Below the pieces are notes generated by a model. It saw only the letters and a list, made by a program, of their open reading frames with translations. It had not been told where the DNA came from and did no database searches. Shown piece after piece: positions 1-11,671 of a stretch of DNA of 64,000 nucleotides. The stretch's first letter is position 1. Every line of letters begins with the position of its first letter. Source of the stretch: SAR202 cluster bacterium bin127. GTDB taxonomy: Bacteria; Chloroflexota; Dehalococcoidia; Lucifugimonadales; Lucifugimonadaceae. The DNA is taken from the NCBI GenBank assembly GCA_002239045.1, contig MPNN01000002.1:62001-126000 (forward strand), read 5' to 3'. The position numbers were made by a program, and so were the translations under genes.

Positions 1-57
1 GGTGGTAGACTGCGCGTACCAAACGACTCTAAAACCGTTGCTCAAGGAGGCACCGCG

Positions 58-546
58 ATGGATGGAATGAAGAGTTACATGGTTCGATTGGGCTCGCTCG
101 AGTTAATCACTGTGATCTTTTGGATGCTGTTCTGGCTTGCGAACGGATTGGCGAAGCTGATACCAGGCGTTCACATTGGCGTGAAGTTTGCGGAGAAGGG
201 CAACCCGTTCACCGGGGCGTTGGACAAGATGGGTTGGGGCACTGGACTGGGCGATTTCGCCTATTACTTCACGGGCGTGTTCGAATTGATCGTCGGGATA
301 ATCTTCCTGTGGGGATTGATCCAGTTCATCATGGGCAGCGGTTCGGCGGCTCGCAGACCTTGGATCCTGTTCGGGTTGTTCTTGAGCGCGGTCATCTTCA
401 CGGTGTTTACGTTCCAGAACGTCGTCACAGCTGCTCGTCCTACACCGTTGGTTTGGCACATGGTGTACTTCGCGGCGGTCGGCGTGTCATGGGCCGTGAT
501 CATCGGACAAGGCATGTGGGCAAGCTCGGCTGGCGACGATAGTTAG
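58..546 (+). CDS. small integral membrane protein (possibly DoxX-like)
   Basis: This 162-residue protein has four hydrophobic segments, roughly residues 13-34, 66-92, 100-118 and 130-150, and almost no soluble domain, so it should sit in the cytoplasmic membrane. A strong AGGAGG lies 8 bases before the ATG and fixes the start. The size, the four-helix plan and a Gly/Glu-containing second helix (TGVFELIVG) recall the DoxX/DUF4149-like families, but I cannot assign it firmly. It is convergent with the next gene, with a hairpin between them. No function is proposed. Confidence 0.7.
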   Translation: MDGMKSYMVRLGSLELITVIFWMLFWLANGLAKLIPGVHIGVKFAEKGNPFTGALDKMGWGTGLGDFAYYFTGVFELIVGIIFLWGLIQFIMGSGSAARRPWILFGLFLSAVIFTVFTFQNVVTAARPTPLVWHMVYFAAVGVSWAVIIGQGMWASSAGDDS

Positions 547-627
547 CTGCCAGCGCTCGCGTCAGACGCGCCGATTCCTCAGTTCATGGGGATCGGTCGA
601 TCTGGCATGAGTTCTTCAACAAAAAAT

Positions 628-653
628 CCCCTCTCCCTGCGCCGGGAGAGGGG
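628..653. terminator. bidirectional terminator-like hairpin
   Basis: CCCCTCTCCC and GGGAGAGGGG form a perfect 10-bp stem with a 6-base loop, preceded by six A residues (a U-run for the minus-strand transcript). It lies between two convergent genes, where a shared terminator is expected. The same stem recurs near 20510-20537, so it may also be a dispersed repeat serving as a terminator. Confidence 0.6.
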
Positions 654-695
654 AGGTTCGTTGCGAGGATGTCGACCGGTTGGACGACTCGCCGA

Positions 696-1409
696 TTAAC
701 GCGGGTAGTTGTTGTGCGGATTGAATTTGGACGCTTGGATGGTCATGTTCTGCGCCTGCTGCTGTTTGCGGTCTTCCATGCTCTCGTTGACCATGTCGAT
801 CCCTTGCCGGACCTGCATCAGCGTCTGCGAAAGGCGCTCTTCTAGCCTCATCAGCATGCGCCGGGAGTACTCGTCGGTCTCATTGGTCTGACGATGTGAG
901 CGTTCGTCCGCGTTCTCGACGATTGTGTTGGCTTCGCGTTTGGCTCTGATGAGCAGCTTTTCCGCCTCTTCGCCAGCTTCGTTAATGATGCGCTTGGCTT
1001 CTTCCTTGGAGGCGTTTACGACCGACGTCTGGTCGATCGTCTCCATCGCCTTCTTGCGGGCTTGGGCGAGAATGATGTCGCGCTCCTCTTCGGCGCGCTG
1101 CCGGAGTTGCTCTGCCTCGCTCATGGCGTCGTTTCTGGCAGTTTGCATGAAATCTTCGGCGTCGCTGAGCATTTGATCGCGCTTGGTTACGATCTGGTCG
1201 GACAGCGATGTGACCTTGGGCAGTTCTCGCTTGAGTTCCTCGATGAGACCCAATGTTTCATCTGACCGAACGAGACTGCGCCCGGTGGCACGCACGCGGT
1301 TGTCCTCGACCGAATTGGATATACGAGAAAGCAATTCGTAGATGACCGGCTGAGCCGAAACGAATTCGCTGCTTTCTGAGTTAAAGCTAACGCGGGTTTC
1401 AAGGGCCAT
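696..1409 (-). CDS. coiled-coil protein, DivIVA-like character
   Basis: This is a 237-residue charged protein. From about residue 60 to 205 it is a nearly continuous Ala/Glu/Arg/Lys-rich helix with heptad-like spacing (for example AEQLRQRAEEERDIILAQAR), which indicates a long coiled coil and no membrane segment. A GGAGA-type ribosome site precedes the ATG. It lies just downstream of coaD on the same strand. Proteins of this kind beside coaD/rsmD are often annotated as DivIVA-domain or ATPase-subunit-like, but I see no diagnostic DivIVA N-terminal motif. A scaffolding or cell-envelope role is inference. Confidence 0.65.
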   Translation of the reverse strand: MALETRVSFNSESSEFVSAQPVIYELLSRISNSVEDNRVRATGRSLVRSDETLGLIEELKRELPKVTSLSDQIVTKRDQMLSDAEDFMQTARNDAMSEAEQLRQRAEEERDIILAQARKKAMETIDQTSVVNASKEEAKRIINEAGEEAEKLLIRAKREANTIVENADERSHRQTNETDEYSRRMLMRLEERLSQTLMQVRQGIDMVNESMEDRKQQQAQNMTIQASKFNPHNNYPR

Positions 1410-1485
1410 TTTGTTCTCCTTGTGCTTCAGTTCGGTTGTCCGACTGCACTGATTGTGGTTACTTAGAAATCGTTAGTTTCGGTAG

Positions 1486-1980
1486 CTAGTTGGGTACAGG
1501 TGCCAGTTTCGCGTTGGTTGGTGCGACAACGTTGGGCGGAACCAGGCCAGAGATTTCTCCGCCGAGTGCCGCGATCTCTTTGACGCGGGACGAGCTGACG
1601 TATTGGTTCTCGATCGATGAGAAGAGGCATACGGTTTCGATGTCGTCGTCGAGGTGACGGTTCATGAGTGCCATGGCGCCCTCATATTCAAAGTCACTTG
1701 TGATTCTAAGCCCCCGAACGATCGCCTTGGCACCGGTTTGGCGCGCAAAATCCACGGTCAGTCCACTGAATGTCATGACCTCGACGTTTGCGGATTTGTC
1801 GATGGCTTCTTGGAACATATCGACGCGTTGTTGGACAGTGAACGTGACGCTCTTTTGAGATCCTTCGTAGATTGCGACGATGAGCAGATCAAACAGCGCG
1901 GCGGCGCGGCGCACGACATCGGTGTGTCCGTTCGTAACAGGGTCAAAGGTGCCGGGGTACAAGGCTGTCACTGTGCTCAT
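1486..1980 (-). CDS. coaD: phosphopantetheine adenylyltransferase
   Basis: CoaD transfers AMP from ATP to 4'-phosphopantetheine, giving dephospho-CoA, the penultimate step of CoA synthesis in the cytosol. The 164-residue length is typical. The nucleotidyltransferase signature YPGTFDPVTNGHTDV is at residues 8-22, the RGLR phosphate-binding segment lies mid-protein, and the YVSSSRVKEIA motif is near residue 127. Its start overlaps the end of rsmD by 4 bases (ATGA), so the pair is translationally coupled. rsmD-coaD adjacency is common in bacteria. Confidence 0.96.
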   Translation of the reverse strand: MSTVTALYPGTFDPVTNGHTDVVRRAAALFDLLIVAIYEGSQKSVTFTVQQRVDMFQEAIDKSANVEVMTFSGLTVDFARQTGAKAIVRGLRITSDFEYEGAMALMNRHLDDDIETVCLFSSIENQYVSSSRVKEIAALGGEISGLVPPNVVAPTNAKLAPVPN

Positions 1981-2663
1981 GTTTGGTTATCTTCGAGATC
2001 GGGAAATCGGTAGACGGTGATGGTTGAGTCGCCGTATCTTCTTCGGTTAACTGCAATTGCTCCAGATATTCTGTCGGGTAGTGGTTTGCGTGTTGCGTGC
2101 TCTGCGATGATCCAAGCGTTGGGGTTGAGTAGGTCGTGTGATTGGAGTCCGGTTAGGAGTTCTTCCCAAGGATCAAGTTCGTATGGTGGGTCTGCGAAGA
2201 CTAAGTCGTATCTTCTGCCGGTCAACTTGGCAAAGACTTTGACGGCGTCGGCTCGGTGTGTCGAAGCTTTTTCACTGACACCCCTATTTTGGATCTCCCT
2301 CTTGATTTCGGCGTTTCTTCTGTGGTCGAACTCTACGAAGTCGACAATTTCGGCGCCGTGTTCCAACAGATCGAAACCTACGGAGCCAGTTCCAGCATAG
2401 AGTTCAAGAACTGCCAAACCAAGTGCGCCGTTGGGACCCAACATCGAGATGATCGCTGATCGGGTCCTCGATGATGTCGGCCTTAATCCGAATCTCGCTC
2501 TTCGTATATTCCTATTGCGGTGTTTCACTCCTCGTGCGCTTAGCTGGCGCGGTATTGGGGTCGCAGATTCACTGGATGTGAATGCGTTGCTTACGATTAT
2601 GCGGAATCGGGTGATGTGCCTTTCAATGATGCGCGGTGCGATTAGTGGCGTTTCTGCCAGCAT
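1977..2663 (-). CDS. rsmD: 16S rRNA (guanine-N2)-methyltransferase RsmD family
   Basis: RsmD methylates G966 of 16S rRNA in 30S particles using S-adenosylmethionine. The sequence shows the RPTSSRTRSAI motif, the SAM-binding segment LELYAGTGSVGFDLLEHG and the catalytic DPPY, which lies in FADPPYEL. The 228-residue reading frame has about 35 extra N-terminal residues compared with usual RsmD. The true start may be internal, for example the GTG encoding V in SARGVKHR, but no ribosome site clearly decides. It is coupled to coaD downstream and divergent from lysS. Confidence 0.9.
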   Translation of the reverse strand: MLAETPLIAPRIIERHITRFRIIVSNAFTSSESATPIPRQLSARGVKHRNRNIRRARFGLRPTSSRTRSAIISMLGPNGALGLAVLELYAGTGSVGFDLLEHGAEIVDFVEFDHRRNAEIKREIQNRGVSEKASTHRADAVKVFAKLTGRRYDLVFADPPYELDPWEELLTGLQSHDLLNPNAWIIAEHATRKPLPDRISGAIAVNRRRYGDSTITVYRFPDLEDNQT

Positions 2664-2737
2664 CTTGAGAACCGTTCAGCATCTGTAAGATTGATTCCAT
2701 TGGCTATGCGCTCGATTGGACAGATGAAAGGTCGAAA

Positions 2738-4291
2738 TTGAACCAGACTTCGGAAAATTCGGGGACCTCACCGGAATCTGGTGACAACGTCGGGTATTCA
2801 CGTCTGGAACTCGACCGACTGCGGAAAATCGACCGACTGCGCGAATTGGGGATAGACCCTTTTCCGGCGCGCGTAAAGAGAAGTCATTCGCTCGCCGAAG
2901 CCGTCGAACTTTTCGAAGCACATGAAGCCGCAACGGAGGGCGATGAAGGCGCAACTCAAGCTCGCACGGACGCAGTGAGGGTTGCTGGTCGAGTGATGGC
3001 GCGGCGCGGGATGGGCAAGATGTCGTTCTTGGACGTGCGCGATGGCAGCGGTCAAATCCAAGTTCAGGCGCGGGCCGATGTGCTCGCCGACGATTTCGGG
3101 TTGCTCGAACTACTGGACATCGGAGACTTCGTTTCCGTTTCGGGGCCCGTGATCCGGACTCGGCGGGGACAGATTTCGGTGGAAGCCCAATCGTTCGGGA
3201 TTATTTCTAAGTCGATGCGACCTCTGCCCGAGAAGTGGCACGGTTTACAGGATGCCGAGACGCGCGTTCGGCAGCGGTACCTTGATCTTTTGTCGAATGA
3301 ACGCGCCGTTCAAAACGCTCGTGCGCGCTCGCAGGTCGCTTCCGCAGTCCGCCGATTTATGGAGAGCCGCGGATTCATCGAGGTCGAAACCCCGATATTG
3401 GTGCCGATCGCGGCCGGTGGTTTCGCTGAGCCATTCGAAACACACCACAACGCGTTGGGACGGGATTTGTTCTTGCGCATCGCCACGGAGTTGTACCTAA
3501 AGCAGTTAGTCGTGGGCGGGTTGGACAAGGTTTTCGAAGTCGGCAAGATATTCCGCAATGAAGGTATCGATGCGGATCACAATCCCGAGTTCACGACGAT
3601 GGAAAGCTACGAGGCGTACGCCGATTACAACGATGTGATGCGGATGACGGAGGACTTGGTCGCGTATGTGGCTATGGAGGTGAACGGTGATACAGTGGTT
3701 CCGGTTCCGGATGGTGAGGATGGTGCGACGATTGACTTGGCACCGCCTTGGCCTCGGGTCGATTTGAGGCAAGCGATCATTGACGTTTCGGGCATCGATT
3801 TCCGCGAGTGTTCGAATCGTGAAGCTTTGGCCTCCGCGATGCACGAGCGCGGGATGCACGTCGAGCCGAATTCGACTTGGCAGCAGTTGTTGGACAAGGT
3901 GATATCCGCATCGCTCGAGCCGACATTGGTCGCGCCAACTTTCTTGGTAGATTATCCATTGGCCATGTCACCATTGGCGAAGAAGAAACCGGGGCATCAA
4001 GACATCGTGGAGCGCTTCGAAGCGTTCGTGTTGGGTCGTGAGTTGGCGAACGCGTTCACTGAGTTGAACGACCCGGTCGACCAGCGCGAACGGTTTGAAG
4101 AACAGGAACGGCAAAGGGACGAGTTCGATGATGTTGAAGCGGACCGGTTGGACGAGTCGTTTTTGCTAGCGGTGGAGCACGGATTGCCGCCGACAGGTGG
4201 GCTTGGAATCGGGATTGACCGATTGGCGATGCTTGTGACCGGCGAGAGTTCGATACGAGAAGTGACGCTGTTCCCGCAGTTGAGATCTTGA
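2738..4291 (+). CDS. lysS: lysine--tRNA ligase, class II
   Basis: LysS charges tRNA-Lys with lysine using ATP. The N-terminal OB-fold anticodon-binding domain covers about residues 65-165 and includes [18 protein letters not shown]. The class II core follows, with motif 2 around [19 protein letters not shown] and motif 3 [12 protein letters not shown] near the C-terminus. The length of 517 residues is normal. The start is a TTG with GAAAGG 6 bases upstream; no ATG fits the conserved N-terminus. serS follows after 12 bases, so the two synthetases form an operon. Confidence 0.96.
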   Translation: MNQTSENSGTSPESGDNVGYSRLELDRLRKIDRLRELGIDPFPARVKRSHSLAEAVELFEAHEAATEGDEGATQARTDAVRVAGRVMARRGMGKMSFLDVRDGSGQIQVQARADVLADDFGLLELLDIGDFVSVSGPVIRTRRGQISVEAQSFGIISKSMRPLPEKWHGLQDAETRVRQRYLDLLSNERAVQNARARSQVASAVRRFMESRGFIEVETPILVPIAAGGFAEPFETHHNALGRDLFLRIATELYLKQLVVGGLDKVFEVGKIFRNEGIDADHNPEFTTMESYEAYADYNDVMRMTEDLVAYVAMEVNGDTVVPVPDGEDGATIDLAPPWPRVDLRQAIIDVSGIDFRECSNREALASAMHERGMHVEPNSTWQQLLDKVISASLEPTLVAPTFLVDYPLAMSPLAKKKPGHQDIVERFEAFVLGRELANAFTELNDPVDQRERFEEQERQRDEFDDVEADRLDESFLLAVEHGLPPTGGLGIGIDRLAMLVTGESSIREVTLFPQLRS

Positions 4292-4303
4292 GGACTTGAA
4301 GCG

Positions 4304-5569
4304 ATGTTGGATCTACGCAGGATAGTGAACGACACGGATGCCGTCCGCGCTGGTCTCGCCAAGCGAGGCGAAGAGGATGCGCCGATCGACGCGATTATCG
4401 AGTTGGATGAGCGACGCCGGTCGTTAATTCAACAAACGGACTCGGCACGCCATTTTCGCAACGAGGTTTCACGGCGAATAGGCGAGGAGAAGCGACGTCC
4501 GACAGACGATGAGATTCAGCAGATGCGGGCGACGGGTGACCGGATATCTGCTCTTGAGGATGAGGCACGAACGGTGGAAACCGATTTGCGTGTTTTGATG
4601 CTGGGATTGCCTAACTTGCCGCTTGAAGACGTGCCCGATGGATTGGACGAGACGTTCAACGAGATTGTTAGCGAGGTCGAACCACCTCCTGCGCGTGAAT
4701 GGGACACGCCGCACTGGGATGTCGGCGAACGGCTCGGCATCATCGACATGGAAAGTGCGGCAAACATCTCGGGCAGCCGGTTTTACATGTTGCGAGGGCC
4801 GGGTGCGAGACTGCATAGAGCGATCGTCGGTTGGTTGCTGGATACGTTGGTAGATGAGTTTGGGTACGAAGAGACGAATCCGCCGTATCTGGTGCGCGAG
4901 GAGGCGTTGGTCGGAACCGGGAATTTGCCGAAGTTTGCCGATGATTTGTATCGGGACGAAGATGCCGGTCTGTGGATGATCCCGACGTCAGAGGTATCGC
5001 TGAACGCGATCCATCAAGGCAACATCATCGATGGTGATTTGCCGCTCAAATACTGCGCGCACACACCTTGTTTCCGCAAGGAGCATGCGGCGGCGGGCCG
5101 GGATGTTCGCGGGATGAAACGCGTGAAGCAGTTCGAGAAGGTGGAGATGTTCCGGTTTGTGGAGCCTGACGAATCGGAAGCCGCATTGGAGGAAATGATC
5201 GAGATTTCGCTGGAGCTGTGTCGGCGGTTGGGGTTTACGACCCGGTTGCTGAAACTCTGCGCGGGCGATATCGCATTTCAATCGGCAAAGACCTACGACA
5301 TCGAGGTTTGGTCACCTGGGGCTCAGGAGTGGCTTGAGATCAGTTCGCTGTCTACCTGCACAGATTTCCAAGCGCGACGGAATAATACGCGTTATCGACC
5401 CAAGGTAGGAAGCGGTACGCGGTTCCCACACACCTTGAACGGGTCGGCTTTGGGAATGCCGCGGACGTTTATCGCCGTTCTGGAAAATGGGTTGCAGGCG
5501 GATGGGAGTGTGGTGTTGCCGGAGGTGCTTTGGGGGCGGATGGGGGTTGATAGGATTGGATCTTGTTAA
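4304..5569 (+). CDS. serS: serine--tRNA ligase
   Basis: SerS aminoacylates tRNA-Ser and is also the entry point to Sec-tRNA synthesis if selenocysteine is used. Residues 1-110 form the antiparallel coiled-coil arm that grips the long variable arm of tRNA-Ser. The catalytic part has motif 2 (CFRKEHAAAGRDVRGMKR) and motif 3 (LNGSALGMPRTFIAVLENG). The length of 421 residues is typical. It lies 12 bases after lysS in the same operon; a tRNA-Ser gene occurs 4 kb downstream. Confidence 0.96.
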   Translation: MLDLRRIVNDTDAVRAGLAKRGEEDAPIDAIIELDERRRSLIQQTDSARHFRNEVSRRIGEEKRRPTDDEIQQMRATGDRISALEDEARTVETDLRVLMLGLPNLPLEDVPDGLDETFNEIVSEVEPPPAREWDTPHWDVGERLGIIDMESAANISGSRFYMLRGPGARLHRAIVGWLLDTLVDEFGYEETNPPYLVREEALVGTGNLPKFADDLYRDEDAGLWMIPTSEVSLNAIHQGNIIDGDLPLKYCAHTPCFRKEHAAAGRDVRGMKRVKQFEKVEMFRFVEPDESEAALEEMIEISLELCRRLGFTTRLLKLCAGDIAFQSAKTYDIEVWSPGAQEWLEISSLSTCTDFQARRNNTRYRPKVGSGTRFPHTLNGSALGMPRTFIAVLENGLQADGSVVLPEVLWGRMGVDRIGSC

Positions 5570-5599
5570 TGGTTTTGGAGTTTGTTTTGAGAGTAGAGC

Positions 5600-6631
5600 A
5601 TGACGAGATTTGTCGAACAGTTCGATCCTAAAGAGATTGATGCAGCGGGGCGCGTATTGGCGAACGTGCAGGAGGTAGGCGAAGAGGATAGCGAGTGGTT
5701 TGAGGCATTTAGGTTAGTCAGTGATTGGCGCGCGGTTCACGCAGCACCGTTGAAGACGTTTCGCAACAGGCTCGGGCGTCGAGTCGGACGGCGTGGGACC
5801 GTCGCGCAACGGTTGAAGCGGATGCCGACGATCATCTCAAAACTTGAGAGATTGCCGCGGCTGAAGTTGTCAAAGGTGCAAGACATCGGGGGGTGCAGAG
5901 CAATCGTCCCTACGACGAATGACGCGTTCCGGCACGCGACGGAATTGCTTGATAGCCGAGTCCGACATCGGCTAGTTCGTTACCGAGATTACATTGAACG
6001 GCCTCGATCGTCTGGATACCGCAGCCTGCACCTGATTTATTCGTATAACAGCGAAAAATCAGCTATTTGGAACGGCCTGAACACCGAAATTCAGATTCGT
6101 TCCAGATTGCAACACCAATGGGCAACCGCGGTGGAGGTCGTTGGATTTTTCACGGAAAACGATCTCAAGTCGAGTTCAGGCGACGCGAAATGGTTGCGTT
6201 TTTTTGCGTTGATGAGTTCCGCAATTTCGCGCCTGGAAGATATGCCAATCGTTCCCGACACGCCGGGAAACGAGTCAGACTTAGTGCATGAGGTCAGCGC
6301 ACTTGCGACCGAACTTGAAGTGACAAAACAACTGAATGCTTTTAGAGCGATTACCGGAGGAATACGGCATTTTCAAGGTTTTGGTAACCCTTGGATCGTA
6401 TTGGAATTGGATTTGGATGCTCGGAACGTGATGATGCGGCCATTTCGACCGAACGAAGAAGACGCCGCGACGGCTTGGTACGCTGAAAAGGAACTGGAAA
6501 GCCGCGGAATCCGAAACAAACACGTTGTGTTGGTTTCAGCGAGGTCCGTGAATGAACTTCGGCGTGCGTATCCCAATTTTTTCGCGGACTTGAGCGAGTT
6601 CCGTAAATTGGTCGAAGAGACTATTGATTAG
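5600..6631 (+). CDS. stand-alone RelA/SpoT-domain protein (putative alarmone synthetase)
   Basis: This is a 343-residue soluble protein with a (p)ppGpp-synthetase-type nucleotidyltransferase domain at about residues 75-190. The family motifs are present: RLKRMPTIISKL, QDIGGCRAIV, RPRSSGYRSLHLIY and EIQIRSRLQHQWATAVE. It lacks the HD hydrolase domain and the TGS/ACT regulatory domains of long RSH enzymes, and carries a C-terminal region of about 150 residues that I do not recognise. It could be a small alarmone synthetase or a toxic small alarmone synthetase-like enzyme acting on nucleotides or tRNA. The start ATG lies 30 bases after serS, so co-transcription is possible. Confidence 0.85.
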   Translation: MTRFVEQFDPKEIDAAGRVLANVQEVGEEDSEWFEAFRLVSDWRAVHAAPLKTFRNRLGRRVGRRGTVAQRLKRMPTIISKLERLPRLKLSKVQDIGGCRAIVPTTNDAFRHATELLDSRVRHRLVRYRDYIERPRSSGYRSLHLIYSYNSEKSAIWNGLNTEIQIRSRLQHQWATAVEVVGFFTENDLKSSSGDAKWLRFFALMSSAISRLEDMPIVPDTPGNESDLVHEVSALATELEVTKQLNAFRAITGGIRHFQGFGNPWIVLELDLDARNVMMRPFRPNEEDAATAWYAEKELESRGIRNKHVVLVSARSVNELRRAYPNFFADLSEFRKLVEETID

Positions 6632-6770
6632 TGTTTGCGGTGGCTTTCGATCCGCGCGTGGCGCGCCGTTGATCCGCTCGGCGCTGTCGAGCCAGTACTT
6701 TTTCGGCGACCCTCTCAAACCTTTGTGAGGGGGTTTCTTGGGATTGGACCTTCTTGGTCTTGACAGCCAT
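6621..6770 (-). CDS. possible 49-residue basic small protein, antisense to the RelA/SpoT gene end
   Basis: This open frame is below the track's size limit. It begins at an ATG with GGAAG 6 bases upstream and encodes a Lys/Arg/Gln/Glu-rich helix (MAVKTKKVQSQETPSQRFER and onward). Its last codons overlap the 3' end of the RelA/SpoT-domain gene by 11 bases on the opposite strand. The composition is plausible for a nucleic-acid-binding peptide, and a GATAAT box lies about 45 bases upstream. It could equally be chance. I recognise no family. Confidence 0.3.
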   Translation of the reverse strand: MAVKTKKVQSQETPSQRFERVAEKVLARQRRADQRRATRGSKATANTNQ

Positions 6771-6864
6771 GTTGAACTTCCAATTTTGGAACTCTGCAGG
6801 ATACTGTACCTTAAATTATCGCATGTTGATGAACGGAGCGATTTTGTTGGTGCTAAGTGCCTGT

Positions 6865-9638
<2,774 letters not shown>

Positions 9639-9699
9639 TCAGATTCTAGCAATCCGCACAGCGATAGAATCGAATCATCAAGCTCCCGTCAAACCCCGC

Positions 9700-9789
9700 G
9701 GAGGGGTGGCAGAGCGGTTTAATGCGCTGGTTTTGAAAACCAGTGTCACTTCACGGTGACCGCAGGTTCGAATCCTGTCCCCTCCGCCA
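9700..9789 (+). tRNA. tRNA-Ser (TGA anticodon)
   Basis: The acceptor stem GGAGGGG pairs with CCCCTCC, followed by discriminator G and an encoded CCA. The anticodon arm CTGGT-TTTGAAA-ACCAG places TGA at the centre of the loop, giving Ser(UGA). A long variable arm (GTCACTTCACGGTGAC) confirms a class II tRNA, and the T arm GCAGGTTCGAATCCTGT is standard. The mature tRNA body is about 9700-9786. The SDR gene begins only 15 bases later, so both probably share a transcript. Confidence 0.97.
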
Positions 9790-9803
9790 CAACACAACAT
9801 GAC

Positions 9804-10562
9804 ATGCCAGACCTGAACCAATCCGACCGACCCAAAGCAGCTCTGATCATCGGTGCCAAACGTGTCGGCCAAGTTGTCGCACACCGGCTGGCCCAGGATG
9901 GAATCAATCTCGCGATCGCATACCGTAGCAGCGCAGACGAGGCGCAACAACTCGCCGATTCCATCACATCCGTCGATACCACCCTCATCCAAGCCGACCT
10001 CAGCGATGAGCTTCAGGCTAACAGCGCGGTAAAGGAGACCATCGGAGCCCTCGGCGGCATCGACTACGTCATAAACCTTGCCTCTGACTATCCCTACGCA
10101 CCCTTCGACTCGCTCGATGGTGCCGCTTGGGATCGTGCCATGGCCACTGCGAAAGGGTCTTACCTCGTCGGGGTGGAGGCGGCACGAAATATGCGCCGAA
10201 ATCCCGGTCCAAACCGCGGGCACATAATCTTCTTCGGAGATTGGGCAGCCGAAGAGACCCCGTATAACGACTACCTCCCTTACCTCACAGCAAAGGCCGC
10301 CATCCACTTCATGACGAGATGTCTCGCCGCCGAGGTCGCACCCTTCGGAGTACGCGTCAACGCCGTGGCACCGGGTCCTACGATGCGCCCGCCCGAAATC
10401 ACCCCGGTCGATTGGAACCGAGCCATTGCAGCAAAGGCACCACTTCAGCAAGAGTCCTCCGTCAACGACATCGCCGAAATCATTGCAACCCTCTTGCAGA
10501 CTTCCTCCGTTACCGGCGAGATAATCCGCGTCGACTCCGGCCGGCACATACGAGGTGTCTAA
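9804..10562 (+). CDS. short-chain dehydrogenase, pteridine-reductase-like
   Basis: This SDR of about 252 residues has a Rossmann nucleotide site of the pteridine reductase type (ALIIGAKRVGQ) and the catalytic YLTAK (Y-x-x-x-K). An Asp in IFFGDWA stands where pteridine reductases carry Asp in place of the usual SDR Ser. The ORF-track start lies inside tRNA-Ser; the real start is the in-frame ATG at 9804. It is 3 bases from queD and leads a queD-queC operon, so a reduced-pterin substrate is a reasonable inference (compare FolM/PTR1), but it could also be a general oxidoreductase. Confidence 0.75.
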   Translation: MPDLNQSDRPKAALIIGAKRVGQVVAHRLAQDGINLAIAYRSSADEAQQLADSITSVDTTLIQADLSDELQANSAVKETIGALGGIDYVINLASDYPYAPFDSLDGAAWDRAMATAKGSYLVGVEAARNMRRNPGPNRGHIIFFGDWAAEETPYNDYLPYLTAKAAIHFMTRCLAAEVAPFGVRVNAVAPGPTMRPPEITPVDWNRAIAAKAPLQQESSVNDIAEIIATLLQTSSVTGEIIRVDSGRHIRGV

Positions 10563-10565
10563 TCG

Positions 10566-10991
10566 ATGACCTACAAGGTAACGACCACCATCGACTTCAG
10601 TTACGGGCACCGCCTCCTGAACTACGAGGGCGAGTGCCGACATCTCCATGGCCACAACGGACGCGTCGAAGTAGATATTCAGACTCCAGAGACCGACTAC
10701 CGAGGGATGGTCGTCGACTTCTCCGACGTCAAAGACATTGTCAAAACCTGGATCGACGAAAACCTCGACCACCGGATGATTCTCCACCGCGATGATCCCC
10801 TAGTCGCCGTCCTATCAGAACTCGGTGAAGCCCACTACGTCATCGACTGTAACCCCACGGCCGAGAACCTAGCTGCCCACATCCACGAAATGACTTCCTC
10901 CGATCAACTCCGGATCGACGAGATCCGCCTCTGGGAGACGGCCAACTCCTACGCCACGTACCGGGCTGACACGAACGGACACCAGTCGTGA
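10566..10991 (+). CDS. queD: 6-pyruvoyl-tetrahydropterin synthase family (QueD-like)
   Basis: QueD converts dihydroneopterin triphosphate to 6-carboxy-tetrahydropterin, the first committed step to 7-deazaguanine nucleosides such as queuosine. The 141-residue protein has the zinc-binding and catalytic segment FSYGHRLLNYEGECRHLHGH, including C-x3-H-G-H, and a late His/Glu pair (LDHRMI, EIRLWE). It overlaps queC by 4 bases. With queC alongside, the QueD role is more likely than the animal-type PTPS reaction. queE and folE are not in this window. Confidence 0.88.
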   Translation: MTYKVTTTIDFSYGHRLLNYEGECRHLHGHNGRVEVDIQTPETDYRGMVVDFSDVKDIVKTWIDENLDHRMILHRDDPLVAVLSELGEAHYVIDCNPTAENLAAHIHEMTSSDQLRIDEIRLWETANSYATYRADTNGHQS

Positions 10992-11671
10992 ACCCACCCA
11001 CCGCGGTCCTCGCGAGTGGCGGTATGGACAGTTGCGTGCTCCTCGCGAACGTGGCTGAACGCGGCGTTGCGTATCCAATCTACGTTGAAACTGGCATCCC
11101 TTGGGAATGGGCGGAAAAGCGAATGCTGGATAACTTCATCCAAGCCTTAGACAACCCCAACATCAAGCCCGTAACCACGCTCGCGCTCCCGGTCAAAGCA
11201 CTTTACGGTCAATCCCACTGGACCATGTCTGGCGAAACCGTCCCCGAATACGACGCTCCGGACGAGACCGTGTACATTCCAGGTCGCAACATCATCCTCA
11301 TCACCCTCGCCGCAATTTGGTGTTCACTCAACGACGTGCACCGCATCGTCATCGGCTCCCTCGCCGGCAACCCATTCCCCGATGCCACACCAGAGTTCTT
11401 CGAAAGCATCGCCAACTCCAACGGACTTGGGCTTGACCACGACATCGTAGTTGAGGCTCCGATGCGTCATCTACATAAGGAAGACATCCTTGCCGCCAAC
11501 GCGTCGACGCTTCCACTGCATCTCACGTTGACTTGTGCCAACCCGAAAATGGCATGTGGCGACGGAGATGTGATCGTGCACTGTGCCGAATGCAACAAGT
11601 GCCGCGAACGCCACGAAGCGTTCGTCGACGCCAGCATACCCGACAACACACTCTACGCCAAACCGCTATGA
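10988..11671 (+). CDS. queC: 7-cyano-7-deazaguanine synthase
   Basis: QueC uses ATP and ammonia to convert 7-carboxy-7-deazaguanine to preQ0. The PP-loop SGGMDS is at residues 10-15, and the C-terminal zinc site has four cysteines (LTCANP..MACG...HCAECNKC). The length of 227 residues is normal. The start is GTG overlapping the queD TGA. It is third in the SDR-queD-queC-methyltransferase operon. The product may feed queuosine in tRNA, or DNA 7-deazapurines if the other genes exist elsewhere. Confidence 0.92.
   Translation: MNPPTAVLASGGMDSCVLLANVAERGVAYPIYVETGIPWEWAEKRMLDNFIQALDNPNIKPVTTLALPVKALYGQSHWTMSGETVPEYDAPDETVYIPGRNIILITLAAIWCSLNDVHRIVIGSLAGNPFPDATPEFFESIANSNGLGLDHDIVVEAPMRHLHKEDILAANASTLPLHLTLTCANPKMACGDGDVIVHCAECNKCRERHEAFVDASIPDNTLYAKPL

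Noticed and set aside
103-459. ORF on the minus strand inside the membrane-protein gene
   Set aside because: Antisense shadow with low-complexity, basic composition; the plus-strand gene has a ribosome site and helices.
9678-10787. 369-codon minus-strand ORF across tRNA-Ser, the SDR and queD
   Set aside because: Long but antisense to three convincing features; its composition (VVDVGEVDD-type) is that of an antisense frame in GC-rich DNA.
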